A stretch of DNA of 64,000 bases, from positions 6,739,307 through 6,803,306 of the forward strand of contig NC_019866.2 of assembly GCF_002234675.1 (NCBI RefSeq), in the 5' to 3' direction. The first letter of the stretch is position 1, and the number at the start of each line of letters is the position of its first letter. Shown here piece after piece: positions 15,791 through 46,600 of this stretch. A model generated the notes under the pieces. The model was given only the letters and a program-made list of their open reading frames with translations, had not been told where the DNA came from and did no database searches. The translations under genes were made by a program, and so were the position numbers. This DNA is from Oryzias latipes (taxonomy: Eukaryota; Chordata; Actinopteri; Beloniformes; Adrianichthyidae).

Positions 15791-18700
15791 TCAGTAAAGC
15801 TGAACATTAATCTGCCGCAGGACGCCAACAACAAACTCCCGCAACGTCTACAAAAAAAAAGAAGAAAGAAATAGGAAAGTCTGAATAAAGACTCATTAGT
15901 TTTGTCTGTTTTCTACGACGCAGTATTAGGGCCACCATAAAACATTTACGAGAATAAAGTTGGTGAATTAGGAAGAAAATAGTTGCTTTTTCTAAAATAC
16001 AGGCTGATTGTGTAAGCTTCTGACTAAATCCATCAATCACTTATGCCGATGCCATAAGGTTTTAGTTGAACATAGGAATCCATGTGCTATAATGCAGCTT
16101 TACTGTCGACGGCGTCAACGGTTCGCCCGCTAGAAATCTACACCTTATGGGTCAAGAATCTTTGAAGAGGCCCAGTTTCCTGCACAATGTCCTTCTAGTT
16201 CTAATAAAACGATGTTGAATCACTAAAAGACTTCCTTATTTGCTGAAGTAAATGTGCTCTACGTCTCTGAAACAAGATTTTGTTGCTTTTTGCTTATATT
16301 TTTCTTGGTAACAGACTTTAGCCTCATAAATTTATGACTACAATCTTGTAAACTTAATATATCTATTTTTTAAATAACAATTTGACTCTTTTACTTGTGA
16401 TTTTATGACTTTTCTCTTCATTTTACCACTTTATGCTCGTAAATGTCTTTATTTGTTTGTTTTGATGGTGGCCCCAATACTCTGTCGTAGTTTTCTAAGC
16501 ACAAACGCTAAAAAAGCAATATTTGGTACCTGTGGTTTGCAGTGCTCTTCAATCCAGCTAAAAACACAAGCAGACAGTTCTTCGAAGCTGCTGACTGAGA
16601 CGGAGTTGCTGAAGGACACAAACAGGGAGTCCATGATGCTCTGAAAGATGTCAAACTTGACCTGGTCAGACACCTGATCCTCTCCCTGTTGTGGATTGCT
16701 CTGATGAGCCTTTACTATGTGCTCATAGTTCCTTCAAAAAAACAAAACAGACAGTATTTATACCACTAAAGGTTGACAGCAGTTATGAATTTAACAGTTT
16801 ACTTCAGTTTCTATTAGATTATTGAAGCTAAAAAGGTCCTGGAGAAGAAGAAAAAACAAACTATGATACAAAAATGATGTTTTTTTCAACAAAACTTTAC
16901 ATTAGAAAAGGGGCAAGAACTTAAAAAAAATCAAAATCTCTTAATGCAAAAAAAACAACAACTATATTTTTAATCCAAATAAAGGCAGAGTGTTGACAAA
17001 CTATGAGGAAGACTTAAGTAGGAAAAGGTGGTATGTCATTATAAGCTGCTCTCACGTTTTCATTATCTTAAGTGCCATAACTTCTTTCCTCAGGACAGAG
17101 ACTTCCTCCTCTTGCTTCTTCTTTTCTTTATGAAGAAAATGAATGTAGTCAATAGCTAAAAAAAAAAAAAAGAATCAGAGCATTGTCAGTTAGTTTCTTC
17201 ATACTGCTTTTTATGGTTTTTGCATCTATTTTGTGACCATAAAGGTAACTGAAACTAGATCGTGTTATCAGTTTTTAAATGTGTTTAGTGGAAACTACCA
17301 TCTCACATTTACCTGACTGTCTGAAAATAACCTCACTTTTAGCATTACAGGTGTTTCAAATATAAAAAGAATAAATACTTTTACAAATGTAAAAGAACAA
17401 ATGTTATCATCCCACTATTTCAATAGGTTTTGAGTAAATCTTACTTTTCTGCAGGATTGTAGCTTTGCTGATCTTCTGTGCTCCTACGGCAAACTCAGAC
17501 TGCTGTTGACAGGTTGGAACAATTGACTGAAGATCATCATAACCTTTCTGAAATAAAAGTAAAGAAATATATACGAGATCAGATATCTGGAATTTTAAAG
17601 ACAGTGACGCGATTCTTCTGCGGTCTCACCTTGATGGCATCTCTGCGCTTTTGCTCAGCTTGTGTGTGCGCTTGTCTCCTTCTGTCTTTATACGAGTCTT
17701 TAAGCGACGTCTCGTGTCTGTAGTCGCTGTCCTCATCATCTATTTTGGAATAAATTAAACTATTGTGACCCGACTCTGTTTTTGTGCTGTCGATCAAATT
17801 ATAAAAAGCATTTCAATAAATACAAGAGTCAAATCTCAAAGTGGCCTCATGGTTCTATTGGGATGTTAGCATGTTTTTATAAACATTTCTCACCAAGAAA
17901 AAGTATATTAAATACTTTTAACCAAAGAATTTAGTCTTCCAGAAAAGGGTAGATAGCACAATTGTGGATTGAAAAGAAAAACAATAAAGTAATTTCCTAT
18001 TATTTTCATTTATGATGACAGAGTAAAACTTTTGATTGATATCAAAACAGACTGGATGTCGATTTAAAAGACTCTAAAGCTACCAGTATTTGGTACTGAA
18101 GAGGCACTTGTTGACCCGATGCTGTTTGCTCTGGACACCACACTTCCTTTTCTGGCTGTTTCAATATAGAAACCTGCAAATATAAGCATAAATGTTTAGA
18201 AATATGACAAAAATAAGACATAAACAAAAAGAAAACCAATCCGAAAAAGTTGTTTTCTCACAGGCAGGATTTGATTTAAAAACAAAACCCAAAAACTACT
18301 CACTTTGGTCAAAGCCACCATCGCTGAAAGCACCATCTGTCTGCGCAGCCATCATAAAGAAGCAGGAGAAATGGACAAAAAGCGGTGGGTTTACCATTAT
18401 AGACCAAAAAAAGAAAAGAAAGTGTGCTGTTCTAAATACTTTGATTACAAAGACCAGAACACCCACTGAGGATTGTCCTGGTTTAACACATTCAAGCAGG
18501 GAGAACACAACTCGTTCGATCGCAATTTAGTTAAAATTTAGGACAACAACAAAAGAACAGGTAAACTTCACAATTAGTGATTTTCTAGTGGCTCCCTCTT
18601 GAATGGTACTTTCAGCATCAAAGTTAAGCTGACATATAAAAAAATACAATTAATCTACTGTAAAGTCAAGATTCAAAGGTTTTTTAACATCAAAAATATC

Positions 18701-19233
18701 TCTTAAAATTTTACTTAGTGGCACTGGTACCAAACCTGACAAAACAAACTACATGCATTAGCTTAAATGTAAAGGCAGACTACTAGTACTTCTTCGTTAT
18801 GAAATCTTGACAGAAACCAAATTTTCATTTTCCTACCGTCATTGTACACACAATGAAACCGACTCTCTCTCCGTTCTTTTGTTTAGATATCTACGGTTTT
18901 GCTGACCCAAGTGTATTTTTTTCATGTGCATGAAGACTTTTTAAAAACTGAATTAACCCGAGTTTTCCGGTAGCTTTGTTTACTTAGCTAGCTTGCTTTG
19001 CTAAGCACTTCAATGTTGCTTAACGTCACTAAGCTAGTTAGCCGCGAGGCTATTATCAAAGCACCGTTTCCACTTTACTTCCGCGTTTTGACAGCCGAGT
19101 CAGTTATAACTGCCGCCCCCAACAACACAGACCAAGTAATTATTTAAAAAAGTAAAGTTTGTGATAAGTTAAAATCTGGTTCATAAGAGTGACTTACTTT
19201 CCAGTGTTCCTCTGGGGATGTAGGATCCGTCAT
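15791..19233 (-). CDS. mlx: MAX-like protein X, bHLH-zip transcription factor
   Basis: Obligate partner of MondoA/ChREBP (MLXIP/MLXIPL) and of MXD proteins; binds E-box/ChoRE DNA in glucose-responsive transcription. Exons in transcription order: 19233-19198, 18340-18304, 18173-18084, 17739-17630, 17547-17445, 17155-17056, 16731-16530, 15847-15791; 735 nt, 244 aa, the length of the human alpha isoform. The family-specific ARKGSVVSRANSIGSTSASS is in exon 3. The basic region RRRQAHTQAEQKRRDAIK (exon 4) keeps the E-box-contacting H79, E83 and R87. Helix-loop-helix (GYDDLQSIVPTCQQ, AQKISKATILQK) is followed by the zipper (DYIHFLHKEKKKQEEEV) and the C-terminal dimerisation and cytoplasmic-localisation domain (SDQVKFDIFQSIMDSLF, CVFSWIEEHCKPQ, TLREFVVGVL). 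Start ATG 19233 (MTDPTSPEEHW) matches the human start. Confidence 0.96.
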
Positions 19234-20471
19234 TTTGGAAGGCTGAAAAAACTAATAGTGGTGTCGCATTCACGTGTCACTCGTAAATTAAACTGCTTTG
19301 TTAGGAATGAGATGCGTTCATATTTCAAACCATCAACATTTAAATAATACTTTAACTATAAATATAAATACTTTATATATGTATGTGTTTTGTATACAAG
19401 TAGTTTTTTTGTTTCTGTGATTAATTAGTAAGAAGATACTTTTAAATGTTTTACCTTTTGATGTAATATGTAACTGACGTAATTTTTGGTAAAAATGTAG
19501 GCACCTATTGTTCAAACTTCAAGTATTTGTCACATATATTTATTTATTCCTTTAACTATTTATATACACAACAATGTGAATGTTAGTATCATTCATAACG
19601 AAAATTTCATACTGATCTCAAATGTTGCACGGCTATATGCAGTGATAATCTTTAAACGCAGGAGGTCGCTGTTTCTCAGTTTTAAAACCAGTATTCAACT
19701 TTAGCTGTTTGACCCGTGCGACCTCCAAAACAAACCTGTCTCAAGCTAGAGTGGAATAAACAGCTCCAGTTTATAGATTTAGCTTTAAATGATTAATAAG
19801 CTGCAGACAATTCTATTGTTGGTTTAATTTTGTACATTTGCATGTTGTAATTGTGTCTTTATTTCTGGTTACCATGAGCAATGTAGTTCTTTTCTTTTGC
19901 TATGTGTTGTTTATTTGTTATGTACCTTTTTATATTTGTGATCCGAATAACGGATGCAGTTTATCTTCCACCCTGTCCTCCACCTCAGGTTCTGCTGCAC
20001 TCATACACAGGAAGTTACTCTTCTGCTTTTCTGCTTCTGTGGTTTCTGTCTGTGTTTCACACTCCCCTCTCCTTCCTCTCATACAGAGGCGTCTCTGCCT
20101 TATTCAGAGAAGTTTTCAACCTGTGTAGAAATAGTTCATGAGAGTTGGGTACGTCTTTTCTTAGAGCACGCAGGCCTAACAAGGCTATTGTCTTGTTCTT
20201 GTTGGCTCATGTAGACAGACAAGTTTCTGAGCGGACAAACATGAAGACAACCCTCGTTTTTTTCATCACTTATCCTGTCTTGAAGACAGGACGCAATTTA
20301 GAATAAATGTTCTTCACCTTAAAGGCACAGGACTTGATTCATCTTAGACCTTCCTGTTTTTGTCATTTAGAGTGACCAACTTTTTGTCACTCTGCTCTGG
20401 AATACACCAATTTTCCTCGGAGAAAGGGTTTGTGTAAAGCTTTCCTCCTGGATTACTTTTGGAGATTAGTG
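19234..20471. promoter_or_regulatory. divergent mlx/fmnl1 intergenic region
   Basis: 1.24 kb between the mlx and fmnl1 start codons. 19300-19600 is AT-rich; 20220-20471 is likely fmnl1 5' UTR or promoter. No gene, RNA or repeat is recognised here. Confidence 0.45.
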
Positions 20472-37739
<17,268 letters not shown>

Positions 37740-38781
37740 GCTATTTCTGATTCACACTTTTTTTTTTTTAGCTTAAAGACATAACTGGAATCACATTCAA
37801 TATAAGGAAAATCCTATTTTCTAAGATGAGCTGTACATAGAATATTTTTCATGATTTAAATTCATTTATATCCATATAATAACAAGTATTACTATTACAA
37901 TATCACGTTTTTTATCTGTAAATAGAATTTGGAAATATTTTTAAATAACAGGTCATGAAGTTGAATGAAAAAATAACAAAAACAAACATTAAATATTTTC
38001 ATGGTGCCTTAATGGAAATTGGAGTTAGGTAACTCGTGCTCAATAATTCAAAGTAAAGTGCTTTTTTTCAGCCTTTGTGTTTGTATTTGTGCTTTTTGTG
38101 AATACACAGGATTCTTTTCCTTTAAAGTTAAAAAGGTATATAATTTACATGTGTTTGAAGTCAGAAAACCCATAAAGCCAGATCAGACTGTACAAGAGAG
38201 CTGACCTTTATTGGACACACAACCACAGCAAATTATGTACAAAAGAGCGCAGGTGCATTTACCTGCTGTCTTTTCACAGAAAGAAAACACATTTCTCACA
38301 AAATGTCATGGCATCCACACTGATAAATTAATATCTCCCATTTCAGTAGGAGCTTAGATTTATATTTCATTATATCTTAGATCTATTTTCTGTATTTTTA
38401 TTCTTATTTCACACTACTCTACAAATGGGAGAATCACTCCATGGAAAGAAGTGTACGCCTTCACTAGTTAATTCTCGGTTGACTTGCGTTCATATATTTT
38501 GCCTTCTTGACGTTCAAGACTCTCAGCCACTCTCACCATCATCATCGTCATCATCACATAACTTCACAGTAAAACTGAACATGCCTGTCACAGATACCAA
38601 AATAATGTCATTTGTATCTTTGTAAACCTTTAACATTGAACCAGCTCTCTATCTAATTCCTTTCTCATATTTCTGAGAAAACATGTAGACAATAATTTTA
38701 GTTAACTGTACCGTGCGTTTGCTTGAGACTATACATGCATGGTTTTGAATATACTTTTGCACCCATTGTCATACTTTATTA

Positions 38782-38787
38782 AATAAA
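38782..38787 (+). terminator. candidate fmnl1 poly(A) signal
   Basis: AATAAA about 1.05 kb after the fmnl1 stop; first good plus-strand signal seen downstream. Confidence 0.45.
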
Positions 38788-41506
38788 ACGTTTTCTTTTG
38801 GACATAACAATTTGTCAGACTCGCTAGGAATGACTTATTCTATTTACAAGTCATTTTTGTTTTTCTCTTTTTGATGCCAACATCCACACATTCATGTAAA
38901 AATCTCATATACATACTATAGAATGCATATAAAACAAAAACAGTAAATGGTTGGAGAAAAAAAACATACATCACATAATTCCCTTTTTTTTAATAAACCA
39001 TTTTAGTGACTTTTGCATGTTTCCCAGCAACCTGCTACTTAAAGCAACAAACTGCAGCAGTGCTGTAAATGCTGCCTCCACACAAATCCCATCCACATGT
39101 CAAACATGACATTGCTGTAAAATGAAAGCCATCCAACTCAATTTTGTTACAGAAAAAAGCTTCAGCAAGAAGCCTTTGTTCTCATTTCACAGTTGTTATT
39201 ATAATATTGCCTTTTTTTGACAATCTCTAGTTAAATAATACCACCTGATTTACAAAAACAGAATGTTTTTAGGGACAAAAAGAAAAAAAAAGACGCCCCT
39301 AGACACAACCGCTTATAGCCAAAAATTAAACTTCACAGAGGGAGCTGTACACGCTATTTAAAGTTCTAAAGATCGAAATGTACATAAACTCTAACACAGT
39401 GGTCATAAAGAAAATCTTAGAATTCCAAAAGATTATATTACAGAAGCTAACAGTAATCTATACAGAGATTTTAAACAAATATAAAAATGTTCTGCATTGA
39501 AATAAATAATCTTAGTGTGAAATGTAATATCTTTTTTTCAATGAGTTAAAAAAGAAAAAATCTGTACAAAAATGATTACTAATATATAAAACAGAGGAGA
39601 TGATGAAATTTTACAGTATATACTTTAATCTAGGCCTAAATATACATTAATTCTTTTTTTCTTCTTCTCACAATTATGGTATCATACACAAACATCTCAC
39701 TTAGATATATTTATATATTTATATTTATAAGTAGTTTCAAGTTTGTATGAGTGGTTTTTCTGATTGCCAGAGGCGTCCACTGAACGTGTTTAACATGCAG
39801 GAAACCACCGCCGTGTTGAAATCACAGCCTGCTAACACTCGTCTGAGGAAAAGCAAAAGTGAAAACAAAAAAGGTCTTGAGGCCAAATCTGTCAAGGCTG
39901 ACCGCAGGAAAAACTATAGTGTGCATAATTTCCCTGCAATGCTCACCAGACACAGCAAATTTATCTTGAAGAATTCTAATTTTAGGAGTAAAAACAATAT
40001 ATTTCTGGGATTTCAGTTAATTGAAACGCAACTATGGAATTGCTTGGAAAGGTAACTTTTCTGTAAGTGTTGCAGATCTATATATTTTAAAATAATATTT
40101 CCAGTGATTAATTTCTTACAGGCACAGGGAAAAGTGGGGTAACAGGTCCTTGGAGACATACAGGCAGGTGTGGAACAAACTACCTACAGATATTGCACAA
40201 ACTGTTAATATTTGAGGCTCCTCAGAAAAAGTGATTCCTTCTTTGGAAAGGACACGCATCAAAGAGAAAGGAAAGAAACGGCTGCAAAGTCAGTTGCTTT
40301 GGCTGTCAGACTGGCGCTCTAATCTCTCTGAGTGTCTTACATCACAAACACTCTTGATGGAGACAGGGAGGGGGTTAAAGCTTAGAAAAGGAGGCTTCCA
40401 ACTCACGTCATCAAATTAATCCCCTCTGCTGATGCTGCCCACTCTGACAAAAACCTCTGTGCATGTTTTAATGTCAAAGACACAAAAATGGATTTAACAT
40501 CGATACTCTGGGGAGAAGAATCACTTTGGCTGTTCCTTTAACCTACTAATCTGCAGCCTGGAGGCAGGCCCCGACAACATGCAGCTCCAGAACAGAGAAG
40601 GATTCACTGACAGGATAGGTGATGGAGTTTAGTCAGAGCTGCTGTCACAGAGGCACATCGAAAGGTCCCCATTAATGAATATTTCATGAATGCAAGCAAT
40701 AACAAACAACTTATGTAAGTGTTAACAGAACAGTTGCTCATCATTTAACCAGATTCATCAAATCTCTGCTTTTCAAAAACAGCAGTAGAGTGTGTGAAAT
40801 GGTAAAAAAGCTCAAATCATTTACTTATTTTTTCATATTTCCTGTCAGGGAGGTTTCTGTAAACGAGGAATATCAACTTTATCCTTTCTTGTTTTTACTT
40901 CCTGTTGTGCTCAATATTACAAAAGAAGTGAAAAGATCTGCAGTGCTGCACAATGGATGTCTGATGTTACATGTTAGGAAGTGTTACACAAAAATTAAAA
41001 AAGAGCTTTTTTTCCTAAATGGGCATCAACTTGAAGGAATCTGAAAGTATAATGCTGCTTCGAGACCTAAAAGTGTTTATCGATTTAAAAATAAAATACA
41101 CACGGTCCAGTGTTGTCTTAATATTGAATTCATTCCAGATTTTTGTTGCTTGGAGTTATTTTTTATTACAGTTGTACTTTAGAATCTATTTATTTATGTA
41201 CAAATTTCTTAAAATATGTTCTCTGACTCACAATAGCAGGTTTGTACATTCTTTAAATGTGGATTTTAATTCAATCCTTTCTGTGCAAAAACTTCTGCTG
41301 AAGAGAAAAAAGTATTTTTTTTCCAAACTTTGTAGTCTGTGGTATATATATAATTTAAATACTTTAATAGTCATTTTTCTACCCTTTATATTCTTAAAAT
41401 ATAAAGATACTATTTAGTCCTAAATATTCAACTTCTCTTAAATAGTATGCTGGAGTATCTATTGTTTGTTTATACCCTGGCCTGCATTTCAGTCTCTTCA
41501 TACTTC

Positions 41507-41870
41507 AAAGACCCATTCCAAACATCTTTTGATCTATTTTCAAATTGTTCCCAGTGGTCTTTTAATTATGTTTATCCCACTGTGTTTTCTTAGACATAGT
41601 TTCTTTAGAGCGGCAGGAGTTCCTTACTGATTTACTTCTGAATTGTGGGTGGGAATAGCAGAGCAACCCCGCCCAACTTTCCTCTTCCTGTTGCTGCTGG
41701 GAGCTCAGAGCAGAAAGCTTTCTTTTTTGTTTTCGACATAACCAATAAGCTCTTTTCCACGCTGCTTTTTTTCCGTCTGCTCCTGATTTATATACTCCAA
41801 AATATAAATTTAAGCAGAATTTGCTTTTATTAATGTCTGCCACCTTTAGAAAAATGCCAGAAGATCATGT
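41507..41870 (+). repeat. partial copy of the AAAGACCCAC MITE family
   Basis: Begins AAAGACCCATTCCAA and shares GTTCCCAGTGGTCTTTTAAT, GCGGCAG-AGTTC and CTGCTCCTGATTTAT with the 61722-62329 copy. The middle section is shorter and the right terminus is not recognisable. Confidence 0.6.
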
Positions 41871-42178
41871 TATAGATCTGAATTGTTTTACAGCTCGCTG
41901 GCTAAATTAGTTTCAAATTTTGAAATAAAAAAATAATTGTTTCCCCTTATTTTAGACAACATTGTGCTTCCTTTTAACCTTTTCTATTTATCTCACATAA
42001 ACCCGGGAGGACATTTCATATATTTAGAAATGTGCGAATTAATTTGCTATATCTTGGAAACACCAATGGAGCGTCATCAGCTAACATTGTGAAAGATAAT
42101 GTGCAAACAACTAAAAGCTCTGGGAGCTTTTTTTTGCAGCAGATAAAGTTTGATCTTAAAAAGACAGGTTGAACACAG

Positions 42179-42201
42179 ACACACACACACACACACACAC
42201 C
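42179..42201. repeat. AC dinucleotide microsatellite
   Basis: Uninterrupted run of about eleven AC units. Confidence 0.9.
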
Positions 42202-43139
42202 TTCAGACATACAAGGTAAAATGTTTTGGTCAGTTTGGCATTGATTAACCGTGGTGCAGCAGATATGACTTAGAGAAAAGTTAGTGTAGTGTGCTTGGCT
42301 TTACTGCATGTGTGTGTTTTTGTGTTACTTTGTGTGCTTAAATCTTTGGAATGGAAATAGGCGGTAAAAGGCCGGAGTGACATGGACGGTGCTACAGTGG
42401 ACACATCTTGATTGTCGTAAAGAACAAGTTAATACACTCGTACAGGAAAAATAAAACAATCAAATGCAATATGAAATGCATTTTTTCCCTTTTGTTTGTG
42501 TTTCTGTACCTTTTTATCTCTGTTAAATAGAAATATAATGTTTCAGTCTATGTGGATTTATTGATGCTTTTTTGTAAAAATTATAACGGCTCCTATTTAT
42601 ACCTGGAGATATTCTTTTCTAATAAAATTAGAGGAGGTTCTGAGAAATATGAAACGGTGTACAAACAGAAGGGAAATGATAGCATCAAATCAAAATTCAG
42701 ACACAGGCCCCCTTTAAACAAGTATTACCTACAATCATCACCTTAATCTCCCAACAGATTCACGTAGTGTCAGACATGTAAGAGCAACTTTACCATAAAC
42801 ATGTAGAACTACTAGTCTAATTTGGTAATTGTTGCAGAATCTATTTTCTATGATCACTGTTGAAATGAGCGTGAGAATACATCCAACCTAGCAGCTTAGA
42901 GCAGACAGCCAGTGGGAGGGGAGGCCTGCTTGTGTGCTCTCTCTCTCTGGGAAACTGGCAGTATGACTGCGTGGGAGAACTGCAGTGGAACTGTGGAACC
43001 AGATCAGAGTAAGAATCTTTTCCAAAAAAGTAAAACTTAAGTGAGTTTACTTTCGGGAGCAAAATCTTAAAAAGCTGGAAAAGAAAGACTTATAAAAGTG
43101 AAGGAGGATTTTGGATGTTGTCGCTGTATCTTTGATGCT

Positions 43140-43619
43140 TTAGTTGCTTTCTCCTGTGTCCTCGTTCTCCTCCCGGTCATGGTTGAGGTACAAATTCCCA
43201 CTTTTACTGTCCTTGAAGTTGCTGAGAAACGAGGTGTCAAGACTTTGTTGGCTGGACTTGACAACCCCGGAGGAAAAAGTAAAAGAACATGGAAAATTTG
43301 GAGAGGATGGAGACAAGGACGTTGTAGGGGTGCTAGTGGAAGATGATTGGCTGCTGGACAGGGATGAAGCTTGCTGCTCGCGTAGCAGGCGGCGCCGGTG
43401 TAAGGCGGACGAAAGGAGCAAGGCCTCTGTGCTCAGACCGGACGCAGACAGGCTTGCCAGGAGGGCTTTCGCTTGGCTTGTGGAGACTGTCAGGGAGGGC
43501 AAATCCCCTTCTTGGGAGCGCTTCCGCCGTGTTGTAGGAGAGGGCACGCTTGAAAAAAGGCCCGCTTTGAAACCAGGCATATATGTCTCAATGATGCCAG
43601 TTGTGCTGGTCCCTAAGGC
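43140..43619 (-). CDS. probable last srcin1 exon, serine-rich, not recognised
   Basis: 159 codons and a TAA stop. Preceded by a long pyrimidine tract and an acceptor (TTTGAAG|GCC), phase 0, matching the phase-0 donor of the exon at 48856-48719. Sequence is Ser/Leu-rich ([20 protein letters not shown], then a basic [10 protein letters not shown] and long Ser/Thr/Pro stretches) and ends [10 protein letters not shown] do not recognise this as the mammalian SRCIN1 C-terminus. It could be a fish-specific end, an alternative exon, or part of another gene. Frame and splice signals support coding; identity is inferred. Confidence 0.5.
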   Translation of the reverse strand, partial: ALGTSTTGIIETYMPGFKAGLFSSVPSPTTRRKRSQEGDLPSLTVSTSQAKALLASLSASGLSTEALLLSSALHRRRLLREQQASSLSSSQSSSTSTPTTSLSPSSPNFPCSFTFSSGVVKSSQQSLDTSFLSNFKDSKSGNLYLNHDREENEDTGESN

Positions 43620-46600
43620 CTTCAAATAGAGCAAGGAAATAGGAGACAGGAGGGAGGTGGAGGAGGAGTGCAGAAAGATGAAGTCTTAAGGGGTCAAAGT
43701 GGGAAATCATGAAAAATTAAAGGTATAAAAAATTGGTTGTGGCTCCCTTTAGTATCTGTCAGTGACACTCAGACATGCCTGTGCAGGCATGTTTGTACCT
43801 TTCCAGCCGTCATTCATGAACAGAGTGGGTTTTGGATGAAATCTGAAGGAAACACTGGTGATGGGGAAGTAAAGAGGGCAGCATCTCTGTGGTCAGGTGA
43901 ACAAGAGGAGAAGGAGGCCAAAGTGACCCGGGTGAGGGTCGCTCACTGCTGCAGGGTCACAGGTACGATAGACGGGGAAGCCAGGAGGTGGGATTCAGGA
44001 GTTCACGCAGGGTAGGGAAGGTAGCGCCGCAGGAACAAGTGTCAGAGGAAACATATAGTTTGGGATGGGAGGGGAGGACAAAACAAGAGACAAAGACAGG
44101 AGACCGTTATTCAGGCTGATATCAGCATGTGTGATGCACGCCGTGAAACAGGCTACACATAAACACCAGTACTGATACCCCTGCGTGAAAGATGTCAGCT
44201 GCTGGTTCTACTGCTGACTTTCTTCCCTTTGACACTTGTTTAAAGATGTTCATTCATTGGTAAAGGAAACAATCAGATGAACATGGAGCCACACCTTGAT
44301 ACATTCTGGTAATGTTGGAATTAGTCAGAAGATGGCGCTGTTTTGACAGAATGAAGCAAGGCAAACATCTGGGAAAACCTAAAATTTTGTAATTGCAGAG
44401 GGGAGCTGAAACAAAGTAAAACCAGACTGAGAAGATTGTTAGACAAAAACTCTGTCATCTTTTTTACATTCCTAGAAAGGCTACAAAAGCTTGTTCTGGC
44501 TCTGAAAGTTGTATGAGTTGATGCTTTGTGCAGTAACTTAGATAGAGGAGAGCAGGAGTCCAGACCAGTTTCGGAGCTGGTGCTCCATGTCACCTCCTCC
44601 TAGGGGTTGCTCCTTATTAAAAACTTTTCCTAAACCTCTTGTCACAGTTATTCTAGTCTGAGTGTGGGAGAGCGGACTCACTTTTAGACCTGCCTACTGA
44701 ATGACAGCCTATAAAAAGTACTAATTATGAGGCTAAAGTGAAAATGAATCATAAATCAGCAACACCATCAGATTGTCGCGTTTTTCTTAATCCGTCCCAA
44801 AACACTCAAATACTGCTTTGGCTCTCAACTATCCTTTTTTTTCCCTTTTCACCCTTTATTTCAAGGATTCTCATGGAAGCGTTCCCAGTTATTTTGATTT
44901 AGATAATAGAAAGGGTTGGAATGTCTTTTGTTTTAGCTTGTGTCACAGAATTCCCAAAAGCCTATTTTGGGGGGGGAAAGCAAATAAAAAGAAAAACTTG
45001 CATTTAAATTATACATCCAGCTAGAATGCACAATGTGTTCATAATCAGTGGCTCCCTTTTATCTTTAAATTTAAGTTGTGAGAAACAGATATTTGCATCT
45101 ATTTCACTGGAATGTAGGTGAGGAAGTGTTAGGTGTCCTCATAGCAACACACTCCTTAGATGGGTTTGCCTCAGCCCACTTCTGAATGCCCCAGAAATGT
45201 CACTGTAATTTGGCTGAAAAACTTAAGAGAACAGTCTAAAAGACCACTGGGAGCCAAAAGGGCAGCTTTTTTTTATATTTGATTTTTTTAGGGACATAAG
45301 ACTAAAAGAGGAGTGGGATAAAATATGCTTTCACCTAAAGCTTAGGACAAAGAATAAAGACACTGAAAATTTTTGATTATCTGGAGGAACATACATATTG
45401 AAAAATAAAAAAAAATAAAATATAATTAAGCTGGAAAGGTTAAAAATGTTGAATCAAAACAATCTTGTGATTGAGAGAAGCAAACAAACCAACTAAAGAG
45501 CAGACAGTCTTTAATTTAAAGCTGTATGTAAATCAATAAAAATCAAATATAATATAAATCAAAAAAATATTTAAAAAAATATTCTGGAAGGTTCACTGGA
45601 AAAAATGTCCTTTTCAAAACAAAAATAGAATCCAAAATGTTTTTCCCACGTTTGAAGTGAATATGTGGAAACACACTAGTAGAATTTGTCTTGGTAAGAT
45701 TTTCTTAAAATAAGTTATGATGTACTGCCCTTTTAGGACAAAAATAAGTCTTGAAACACAAAAACTTATTTTTAGGGAAATCACTCTGTTAATTGGAAAC
45801 ATTTGTTAGAAACCTGCTGTGACAATCCAACTATTATTATTTCTAGAGTCTAGACGATATTAATTTAAAGAGTAGAATGACACATTTTAAGATAAAGTTG
45901 GCTTAAATATTAAGTTTATACTAGTTAAATTAAACTTTCCAGTTTAGCTAAATCAGACAAGTGTGTTTATTGAAACAAGATGACTCCCCATTTTTAAATA
46001 AAACTTACAAATGCTAAATACAGTAAAATAAATAAATAAAAAAGTAGTTTCATTAGAGGTATTGCTTTAAAATGAGATTCAAGATCAAATGACTCAACAG
46101 AGATTCAACATTTATAGTCTCACAGCATGTTGTTACCTTTTTTCTGAAAAGTAACTAGTATGTTAGTTAGGTCTTATATCAGATGTTTAAACTAGAAACT
46201 ACACAGAAATACTTCATTAGATTTTGTTTTTGCAGTGTTTTGTTTGCTGAATCATTACTCAAAAACATTATGATGAATGATTTTACTCCTTCAACAGACT
46301 GAACTTTAAACTTTGCTTCCTCACCATTGATAGTTCAGTTCTATGAAATTTTTAGCCGCAGCAAACTTTATTCATAACAGAAAGAAATGTTTGTGAATCT
46401 GACAATTTTGTATCTATCCTATGGTTTCTTCTGTCCTCTATTTCCCTCGTAAACGTCTGGATACATAACAGTGGTGATAATGAATGAGCGAATGTTTATT
46501 CTCTTTTTTTTTTTATCAGCTGGATCCCTCCTTTATTCTCATTCAGAGCGCACTTGTAGCCTGTCGCCTGCTAAACCACTTCCTCCACTGACATTCTGCT

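Larger units (their letters stand above)
37740..43139. other. region between the fmnl1 stop and the srcin1 last exon
   Basis: fmnl1 3' UTR probably ends after AATAAA at 38782-38787. The remainder, on the minus strand, is probably srcin1 3' UTR or intergenic; AATAAA-type signals exist on the minus strand (for example near 38206 and 42557) but the real end cannot be chosen. It contains a MITE-family copy at 41507-41870 and an AC microsatellite at 42179-42201. No other coding region is supported. Confidence 0.45.

Noticed and set aside
39747-40055. 102-codon plus-strand open frame downstream of fmnl1
   Set aside because: AT-rich, no recognised domain, no splice signals; likely chance in 3' flanking DNA.
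42179-42201. Considered as part of a transposon end
   Set aside because: A plain AC microsatellite without flanking inverted repeats.
43144-43629. 161-codon plus-strand open frame over the srcin1 last exon
   Set aside because: No splice or start context and no resemblance; the minus-strand frame has matching phase, acceptor and stop.
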